DNA of 7,000 nucleotides. Origin: DAOMFM01 sp035429825. GTDB taxonomy: Bacteria > Acidobacteriota > Blastocatellia > UBA7656 > JADIYM01. A program made the translations under genes and the position numbers. Numbering within the stretch: position 1 is the first letter of the stretch; each line of letters starts with the position of its first letter. The notes beneath the pieces are model-generated. The model made no database searches, was not told the DNA's origin, and saw only the letters and a program-made list of their open reading frames with translations. This document shows, in pieces, positions 1 through 4,939 of this stretch. Location: positions 1-7,000 of the forward strand of contig JBGAKX010000189.1 in the NCBI GenBank assembly GCA_044224215.1. Reading direction: 5' to 3'.

Positions 1-20
1 TCCTCAGGCGCGAACTTCAA

Positions 21-57
21 AGGGCGAGTCCGAAAGGACTCGCCCTCTTTTTCTTCT
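21..57 (+). terminator. Rho-independent terminator of an upstream rightward gene
   Basis: An 11-bp perfect inverted repeat (21-31 with 36-46, arm AGGGCGAGTCC) closes on a GAAA tetraloop. It is followed on the + strand by a T-rich tract, CTTTTTCTTCT, at 47-57. This is a textbook intrinsic terminator for a gene whose stop codon lies left of the window. Read on the minus strand the hairpin is followed only by TTTGAAG, so it would be a weaker stop for the converging mgtE transcript, though it may act partly in both directions. Confidence 0.92.
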
Positions 58-58
58 G

Positions 59-116
59 CCGCAGATACGCGCGAATCTGCGCAAATCTGCGTTCATCTGC
101 GGCTACTGCAGATGCG
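59..116. repeat. Cluster of 10-bp ATCTGCG repeats with inverted ends
   Basis: Three imperfect direct copies of a 10-bp unit lie head to tail: GCGAATCTGC (71-80), GCAAATCTGC (81-90) and GTTCATCTGC (91-100). They are preceded by an inverted copy, GCAGATACGC (61-70), and followed by a partial inverted copy, GCAGATGCG (108-116). CCGCAGAT at 59-66 is the exact reverse complement of ATCTGCGG at 95-102, so the block can fold with 8-bp arms. It fills the gap between the terminator and the mgtE stop codon and its last copy lies inside the final mgtE codons. The function is unknown. The exact 10-bp spacing would place the copies on one face of the helix. Confidence 0.75.
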
Positions 117-1488
117 ACAGGAACAGCGTGGCGACGGCCAGAAACGTCCCGTAACCGAACGCATCCGTAAAGGTCGTCACGATGACGCTCGACGCGACCG
201 CCGGATCGATGCGGAGCGCCTTGAGCGCCAGCGGTACCAGCGTACCGGTTCCACCGGCGACAATCATGTTCGTGATCATCGCGAGGCCCAGCGCCACGCC
301 GACATACGCATTGCGAAAGAAGATCGCATACGCCGTCGCGATCAGCAGCCCGTTCCCGAGACCGGTTCCGAGACCGACCAGCAACTCCTTGGACAGCACG
401 CGGCCGGGCGTCGTTCCCGCGAACTGGCCGAGCGCCAGACCGCGGATCACGACCGTGAACGTCTGCGTTCCTGCGTTCCCACCCATCCCCGCGACGATCG
501 GCATCAACGCCGCGAGCGGGATCGCCGCATACTTGATCGTGTCGTCGAACAGAGAGACGACAAATGTCGGCACGATCGTCGTGGCGAGGTTGATGTACAG
601 CCACGGCAGTCGCCGCCGAATCGCCCTCAGCGGGCTTCCCGTGACGCTCTCCTCGCTCGACACGCCCGCCAGTGCATAGATGTCTTCCGTCGCTTCCTCT
701 CGCAGGATGTCGATCGCATCGTCCACCGTGATGATTCCGACGAGCCGGTTCTCGGCATCAACCACTGGGATCGCAAGCAGGTTGTACCTGGCGATCGTCG
801 CCGCGACGTCCTCCTGGTCCGCGTCCGTTCGAACGCTGATCACGTCGTCGCTCATGATCTTGCGCAGCGGCATCGACGGGGGATTCAGCAGCAGCTGCCT
901 CAGGCTGACGACGCCGACGAGGTGTCTGCGGTCGTCGATCACGTACAGGTAGAAGACCATCTCGTACTCGTCGGATCGTTCCTGCAGCGCTCGCGTGGCC
1001 TCGCCGACCGTCATGTCCTCGTGGAACGTCAGCACGTCCGGCGTCATCAAGCGCCCGGCGGTCTCGTCCTTGTACTCGAGCTGCCCAGCCAGTTCGGGCG
1101 ATATCGTGCGCTCGGCGTCGTCGTCGTCGCGCAGCGCCGCGAGCAGCTCGTCCGGAAGCAGCGATGCGAGGTGCGCAGCGTCGTCGACCGGCAGGGACCT
1201 CAGGACCTGTGCCACGTCCGCAGGTCCGAGCGCCGTGAGCGCAGCCGCTGCCGAGCTGTCCGCCATCTCGGACAGCACCGTCGCCGCCATTCTCGAGTCT
1301 GAGGCGCGCAGCGCCTTCCACACCGTCAGTCGCTCCTGGGCGCCGAGCCCTTCGAGGATCTGAACGATGTCGACGGGACGAAAACGCCGTAGCAGGTTCG
1401 CCGCTCGCTGCGGCGCACCTGACTGCGCAAACTTCCGGGCCGACGCTGTTGCAATCTCGAGCTTCCGTGCTCGGTCCATCGACAGCAT
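103..1488 (-). CDS. mgtE: MgtE-type magnesium channel/transporter
   Basis: This is an inner-membrane Mg2+ channel of 461 residues, a normal length for MgtE. The domain order is the family one: an N-terminal helical MgtE_N domain (about 1-140), tandem CBS domains (about 146-200 and 208-263), then a pore domain with about five membrane helices (about 296-460). Diagnostic motifs are TAGRLMT at 143-149 opening the first CBS domain, PIVAGMGGNAGTQ at 330-342, TNMIVAGGTGTL at 406-417, and the Thr-Asp pair at 441-442 that matches the conserved pore aspartate region. In known MgtE proteins the N and CBS domains bind Mg2+ and close the pore when the cytosol is replete. The ATG at 1488 is chosen because AAGGGAGA lies 7 nt upstream; the frame stays open to 1641, but that would run through the corA start. 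It is divergent from corA across 109 bp. No clear promoter was found. The last codons overlap the repeat cluster. Confidence 0.96.
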   Translation of the reverse strand: MLSMDRARKLEIATASARKFAQSGAPQRAANLLRRFRPVDIVQILEGLGAQERLTVWKALRASDSRMAATVLSEMADSSAAAALTALGPADVAQVLRSLPVDDAAHLASLLPDELLAALRDDDDAERTISPELAGQLEYKDETAGRLMTPDVLTFHEDMTVGEATRALQERSDEYEMVFYLYVIDDRRHLVGVVSLRQLLLNPPSMPLRKIMSDDVISVRTDADQEDVAATIARYNLLAIPVVDAENRLVGIITVDDAIDILREEATEDIYALAGVSSEESVTGSPLRAIRRRLPWLYINLATTIVPTFVVSLFDDTIKYAAIPLAALMPIVAGMGGNAGTQTFTVVIRGLALGQFAGTTPGRVLSKELLVGLGTGLGNGLLIATAYAIFFRNAYVGVALGLAMITNMIVAGGTGTLVPLALKALRIDPAVASSVIVTTFTDAFGYGTFLAVATLFLSHLQ

Positions 1489-1495
1489 GACGTTG

Positions 1496-1503
1496 TCTCC
1501 CTT
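1496..1503 (-). promoter_or_regulatory. Shine-Dalgarno site fixing the mgtE start
   Basis: On the minus strand AAGGGAGA ends 7 nt before the ATG at 1488. It decides for this start over in-frame upstream Met codons, whose translated lead has no family similarity and would overlap the divergent corA promoter. Confidence 0.75.
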
Positions 1504-1580
1504 GAATCGTGGCTGTGCCGGGCGAGACCCTGAGAATGCGTGAGAGCGCAAGGCGGTTGCAAGGGCTTTCAGGGTTTCCT

Positions 1581-1589
1581 TGCTATACT
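1581..1589 (+). promoter_or_regulatory. Extended -10 promoter of corA, probable leaderless start
   Basis: TGCTATACT is an extended -10 element (TGn plus TATACT, 5 of 6 to consensus at 1584-1589). Only 8 nt separate it from the ATG at 1598, so transcription would begin at or within a few bases of the start codon. TTGCAA at 1557-1562 could be a -35 but its spacer would be 21 bp, too long; an extended -10 can work without one. There is no Shine-Dalgarno before the ATG. Leaderless translation is inferred. Confidence 0.6.
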
Positions 1590-1597
1590 TTGCAGCC

Positions 1598-2569
1598 ATG
1601 ATCCACGTGCGCGCGCTGGACCTGGACACTGGCAAGGTCACGGATGGCCACGAGACGTCCGATATCGACGCGCTGTGCGGCAGCGAACGCCACGTGGTCT
1701 GGGTGGACGTCGAAGCGCCGACCGACGCGGATTACGCGATGCTTGAGGAGGAGTTTCACTTCCACCACCTCGCGATTGAAGACTGCCGCCACGCGCATCA
1801 ACGACCAAAGGTCGACGAGTACAAGGGCTACTACTTCGTCGTTCTGTACGAGGCTCGCACGACGGCACGGCACCACTCGCTCGAGCTCCGCGAGTTGAAC
1901 ATCTTCCTTGGAAAGAACTACCTCGTCACCGTGCATCCGCAATCCGTCAGAGCCGTGGAGACGGCAGCGCGTCTGTGGCCCGAGTGGTCGTCGGACTCGG
2001 ACGCAAGCTCCGGAATCCTGGCGTACCTGCTCATTGACGCGATCGTCGACGACTATATGCCGCTGCTCGACGGGATGTCCGAGCGTATGGACGAGCTCGA
2101 GGAGCAGATCTTCGGAGCATTCGATCCGCAGTCGATTCGAAACATATTTCTGATCAAGAAGCAGCTCGTCTTTCTGCGTCGCTCGATCGTGCCGCTCAGA
2201 GACGTGTTCAACACGCTGCTTCGCCGCGAACAGGCTATCTTCGCCCGCGACACGCACGTGTACTTTCAGGATGTGTTCGACCACATCATCCGCGTTGCCG
2301 ACCTCATCGACACGCTGCGCGACATGATCGGTTCGACGATGGACGCGTACCTGTCGATTTCGGGAAACCGGATGAACGTCATCATGAAACGGCTCACGTC
2401 GATCTCGACGATCCTGATGTCGGTGACGCTCATTGCCGGCGTCTACGGGATGAACTTTGCGTTGATGCCGGAGCTGCACTGGAAGTACGGATACGTCTAC
2501 GCGCTCGGCTCGATGGTCGTCGTGTCGCTCGTGATCTACTATCTCTTCAGGAAGAACGACTGGCTGTGA
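1598..2569 (+). CDS. corA: CorA-type magnesium/divalent cation transporter
   Basis: CorA proteins form homopentameric inner-membrane channels that admit Mg2+ (some also Co2+ or Ni2+). This one has 323 residues, usual for the family. The N-terminal cytoplasmic domain carries the conserved stretch IEDCRHAHQRPKVDEYKGYY. The long stalk helix precedes TM1 (about 266-283), which ends in the signature YGMNF (Gly-Met-Asn at 284-286). The short periplasmic loop contains MPEL, TM2 spans about 299-318, and the protein ends in the positively charged tail FRKNDWL. GMN is the selectivity filter in known CorA structures. The ATG at 1598 is preferred over an in-frame TTG at 1580 because the TTG lies at the -10 element and the ATG begins where homologs usually start. 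It is divergent from mgtE, and its stop codon overlaps the start of the next gene. Exact ion preference cannot be read from the sequence. Confidence 0.96.
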   Translation: MIHVRALDLDTGKVTDGHETSDIDALCGSERHVVWVDVEAPTDADYAMLEEEFHFHHLAIEDCRHAHQRPKVDEYKGYYFVVLYEARTTARHHSLELRELNIFLGKNYLVTVHPQSVRAVETAARLWPEWSSDSDASSGILAYLLIDAIVDDYMPLLDGMSERMDELEEQIFGAFDPQSIRNIFLIKKQLVFLRRSIVPLRDVFNTLLRREQAIFARDTHVYFQDVFDHIIRVADLIDTLRDMIGSTMDAYLSISGNRMNVIMKRLTSISTILMSVTLIAGVYGMNFALMPELHWKYGYVYALGSMVVVSLVIYYLFRKNDWL

Positions 2570-2775
2570 AAGACGAACCCACACTCGATCCCGACAACGG
2601 ACCGTCCGAGAAGCCCGTGATGCGCGTCACGACCAGCTCGCTGAGCGTGCCGGAGGGTTTCGCGCCCGACACCGACGGACGTGAACATCAGGCAATCGAC
2701 CGAATCGCCGCCGTGCTCCTTGCCGGCGCGATCGTCTTCATCCTGTTCATCGCGTGGCTGATCTCGCGAACCTGA
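2566..2775 (+). CDS. Small single-pass membrane protein coupled to corA
   Basis: This is a 69-residue protein of unrecognised family. It starts at a GTG (2566) that overlaps the corA TGA in a GTGA arrangement. AGGAAGA at 2549-2555, within the corA 3' end, lies 10 nt upstream and can serve as ribosome site, so translation is probably coupled to corA. A hydrophilic, proline- and acid-rich N-terminal part (about 1-46) is followed by one strong hydrophobic helix (about 47-66, Ile-Ala-Ala-Val to Trp-Leu-Ile) and ends in Ser-Arg-Thr. That is a tail-anchored layout, with the N-terminal part probably cytosolic. An internal ATG at residue 19 is an alternative start. The coupling suggests a CorA-associated subunit or regulator, but this is inference; no motif gives a function. 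The gene ends 6 bp from the convergent reductase gene. Confidence 0.72.
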   Translation: MKDEPTLDPDNGPSEKPVMRVTTSSLSVPEGFAPDTDGREHQAIDRIAAVLLAGAIVFILFIAWLISRT

Positions 2776-2781
2776 CCGCCA

Positions 2782-3588
2782 CTAGCCGACGAGGTCCTCG
2801 CTTCCGTCCACGCGGATCGTGTTGCCCGTCAGCCACGCCGTGCCCGGACGCGACAGTTCGACGATGCACCGCGCGACGTCCTCGGGCGTCGTGAGCCTGC
2901 CGGCTGGATGCGTCTCGAGCACCCGTTCGATCATCAGGTCGTTTCCGGGAATCTTTCGCAGCGCCGGCGTGTCGGTCACGCCGGCCTGGATCGCGTTTGC
3001 GGTAATTCCGCGCGTGATCAGCTCGACGCTCAGTTGGCGAATGTTGGCCTCGAGCGCAGCCTTGGCGGCGGACACCGGGCCGTAGAACTTCCACACGCGA
3101 TGGCTCCCGGCCGACGTCAGTGCAAAGATCCGGCCGCCCTCTTCCATCAGGTTGCGCCGAACCACGCCGTGCGTCCAGTACACCAGCGAGCTCGCCATGA
3201 CGTCCATCGTCATCGACATCTGCGCGGGCGTGATGACATCGGCGTCGTTGTCCGACACGAACAGCTTGAGCGTCCCGAACGCAAGCGAGTGGAGCAGGAC
3301 GCGGACGGTGCCCGTAGAACCGCCATTCGTGCGCCGCTCGATCTCGGCGAGAACCTCGCTGCGCTTCTCCTCGTCCGCGGCGTTCACGTTCATGAACACG
3401 GCCTCTGCGCCCGTGGCTTCTATCTCGGCCGTGAGCCGTTCGACGTTTGGCATCGTCGACTTTCGGTCGAGATGGACGCCAAATATCGAGTACCCGTTGC
3501 GCGCGAGCTCCAGCGCCGCGGCGCCGCCGAATCCGGATGACGCGCCCAGGATCAGGGCCCACAGCTTCTTGTCGGACGTGTTGCTCAC
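2782..3588 (-). CDS. FabI/FabL-like SDR, putative enoyl-ACP reductase
   Basis: This is a 268-residue NAD(P)H-dependent short-chain dehydrogenase/reductase. The Rossmann glycine motif GASSGFG sits at 15-21 near the N-terminus. The proposed active site is Tyr169 and Lys176 in YGPVSAAKAALEA: six residues lie between Tyr and Lys, as in the enoyl-ACP reductases FabI and FabL, whereas classical SDRs have three. LLHSLAFG at 98-105 resembles the FabI HSIAFA segment, and the C-terminal THPAGRLTTPEDVA to GNTIRVDG region looks like FabL. The likely role is the last reduction of each fatty-acid elongation cycle in the cytosol, but a related SDR acting on another substrate is possible. The GTG start at 3588 is set by a perfect AGGAGG 6 nt upstream. 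The gene follows the methyltransferase gene on the same strand after 84 bp and may be cotranscribed with it. Confidence 0.8.
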   Translation of the reverse strand: MSNTSDKKLWALILGASSGFGGAAALELARNGYSIFGVHLDRKSTMPNVERLTAEIEATGAEAVFMNVNAADEEKRSEVLAEIERRTNGGSTGTVRVLLHSLAFGTLKLFVSDNDADVITPAQMSMTMDVMASSLVYWTHGVVRRNLMEEGGRIFALTSAGSHRVWKFYGPVSAAKAALEANIRQLSVELITRGITANAIQAGVTDTPALRKIPGNDLMIERVLETHPAGRLTTPEDVARCIVELSRPGTAWLTGNTIRVDGSEDLVG

Positions 3589-3594
3589 CTGGTT

Positions 3595-3600
3595 CCTCCT
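3595..3600 (-). promoter_or_regulatory. Perfect Shine-Dalgarno deciding a GTG start
   Basis: On the minus strand AGGAGG is followed by 6 nt and then GTG at 3588. It selects this GTG over the earlier in-frame start at 3615, which lies upstream of the site. Confidence 0.88.
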
Positions 3601-3672
3601 CGAGTCTCGTAGCACGAAATTCAGCCGTTTTCGGCCGACCAGTCTAGTCGGACTGCCGTTCGAGCGCCAGAG

Positions 3673-4854
3673 CTAGGCGCCCGGCGGCGTTCGCACGAGG
3701 CGCGCTACAGTCTCGATGTGATAGGTCTGCGGAAAGAGGTCGAACACGACGACCGATTCGAGCGTGTAGCCCGCGCCGAGCAGTATCTTCAGGTCTCGCG
3801 CAAGCGTGCTCGGATCGCACGACACGTATACGATGTGCGTGGGCGCAAGCTCAGCGAGCCGTCGCGCAGCGTCGGCTCCGACTCCGGCTCGTGGCGGGTC
3901 AACGATGGCAAAGTCGATGGAAACTGGTTGTGCCGATCGCGCGAGCCACTCCTCGACGGGCGACGCAATGAACTCAACGTTCGCGCATCCGTTCCGCACG
4001 GCGTTCGCTCGCGCGGACGCGACCGCCTGTGCATTCGATTCGACACCGATGACGTGTCGAAACGACCGTGCGAGGGGCAGCGAAAACAGTCCGACACCTG
4101 AATAGAGATCCAGCGCCACATCGCCCGTTGCGCCTGACGTGACGTCGGTGACGAGCCGGTCCAGCAACGGTCGGTTCACCTGAAAGAACGCGCCGCCCGG
4201 ATAGGAGAATGTGAGTCCGGCGACCGTGATCTCGAGCTCCGATGACGGCACCGCGGCGATGGGCGGATCGGCCGAAACCGCGTTGTCGCCCGCGTCGAGC
4301 CCGAGCGTGTCGAGCCGATGAAGCGAGGCCGCGGATTCGCGGGCCCGGCGCCACGCGGCGTCGAGCTCGGGCACGAGCAGCATGCACGATGGCACGTCGA
4401 CGACGTGGTTCGACTTTGCCGCGTGGAAGCCAAAAAACGTCCCGTTCCGTGTCTGCGCGATGTGCGCCGAGGCACGAATGCGATAGCCGAATTCGTGTGC
4501 GTCGTCGGCGACGACACCTGGGTCGTCGGCCAACTCGATGCGCGCAAGGCGGTTGAGCGTTTCACGAACCATGGCCGCCTTAGCGGAGCGCTGCGCGGCA
4601 TAGTCGACGTGCTGGAGCTGGCAGCCGCCGCACGTGCCATAGTGCGGGCAGGGCGGCGTCCGGCGTACCGCACCGGGCTCGAGGACTTCGACGAGCTCGG
4701 CCCTCAGATAGCCCTTCTTTCGCTCGACGGTGCGCACCCTGGCGAGATCTCCCGGCGCGCTCATCGGCACGAACACCGCCTGTCCATCGAGCCTGCCGAG
4801 ACCGTCGCCACCGTATACAAGCTTCTCTATTCGAATATCGAAGACCTCGTCCAT
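3673..4854 (-). CDS. rlmD: RlmD-type 23S rRNA m5U methyltransferase (Fe-S, TRAM domain)
   Basis: This is an S-adenosylmethionine-dependent RNA uracil-C5 methyltransferase of 393 residues. An N-terminal TRAM domain (about 1-60) is followed by a Fe-S cluster motif with Cys69, Cys75 and Cys78 (CPHYGTCGGCQLQH) and a fourth Cys157. FFQVN at 223-227 and the SAM-binding DLYSGVGLF at 249-257 come next, then DPPRAG at 319-324, the catalytic nucleophile Cys346 in VSCDP, and the catalytic base Glu381 in HIETV. TRAM plus four cysteines separate it from TrmA and place it with RlmD/RlmC/RlmCD; RlmD makes m5U1939 in 23S rRNA. Which 23S position(s) it modifies cannot be decided here. The ATG at 4854 starts directly at the TRAM domain; 21 more upstream codons are open but run across the promoter. 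It has no Shine-Dalgarno and a -10-like box 7 nt away, so the mRNA may be leaderless. Confidence 0.93.
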   Translation of the reverse strand: MDEVFDIRIEKLVYGGDGLGRLDGQAVFVPMSAPGDLARVRTVERKKGYLRAELVEVLEPGAVRRTPPCPHYGTCGGCQLQHVDYAAQRSAKAAMVRETLNRLARIELADDPGVVADDAHEFGYRIRASAHIAQTRNGTFFGFHAAKSNHVVDVPSCMLLVPELDAAWRRARESAASLHRLDTLGLDAGDNAVSADPPIAAVPSSELEITVAGLTFSYPGGAFFQVNRPLLDRLVTDVTSGATGDVALDLYSGVGLFSLPLARSFRHVIGVESNAQAVASARANAVRNGCANVEFIASPVEEWLARSAQPVSIDFAIVDPPRAGVGADAARRLAELAPTHIVYVSCDPSTLARDLKILLGAGYTLESVVVFDLFPQTYHIETVARLVRTPPGA

Positions 4855-4860
4855 TTGAGC

Positions 4861-4866
4861 TATAAT
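4861..4866 (+). promoter_or_regulatory. TATAAT -10 element for the protease gene
   Basis: This is a perfect consensus -10 hexamer between the divergent methyltransferase and protease genes. The expected transcription start is about 4873, giving a 5' leader of about 65 nt before the protease ATG. At 17-bp spacing the -35 position (4838-4843, TCGAAG) matches poorly and lies within the first codons of the divergent gene. Confidence 0.6.
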
Positions 4867-4867
4867 G
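4862..4867 (-). promoter_or_regulatory. Opposed -10-like box for the methyltransferase gene
   Basis: Read on the minus strand this is CATTAT (4 of 6 to consensus), almost exactly the complement of the rightward TATAAT. It ends 7 nt before the ATG at 4854, where transcription would start at or next to the start codon. The preceding bases AGCTCAA carry no Shine-Dalgarno. Confidence 0.42.
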
Positions 4868-4923
4868 CCCGCATTCCGTTCGGAATTGCACGCGGGTGTA
4901 GCAGTTAGCCCATTCATCCATCA

Positions 4924-4930
4924 AGGAGAA
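4924..4930 (+). promoter_or_regulatory. Shine-Dalgarno of the protease gene
   Basis: AGGAGAA lies 9 nt before the ATG at 4940. It supports this start, which opens a signal peptide, over the in-frame ATG at 4865 that overlaps the -10 element. Confidence 0.75.
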
Positions 4931-4939
4931 GCCCTCAGC

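Noticed and set aside
112..1302. Long rightward open frame (396 codons) antisense to mgtE
   Set aside because: The protein is very rich in Arg, Asp and His with no motif, typical of the antisense shadow of a GC-rich gene, and mgtE motifs span the same bases.
1489..1597. Possible Mg2+ riboswitch (M-box or mgtA-type) in the mgtE-corA gap
   Set aside because: The 109-bp gap is short for an M-box plus expression platform, and no conserved core or terminator hairpin could be recognised.
1583..2584. Leftward open frame (333 codons) antisense to corA
   Set aside because: It has shadow composition and no motif; corA is complete on the other strand.
3635..3651. Small hairpin (CCGAC and GTCGG arms) between the methyltransferase and reductase genes
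   Set aside because: The stem is only 5 bp with no T tract on the minus strand, so it is not a credible terminator.
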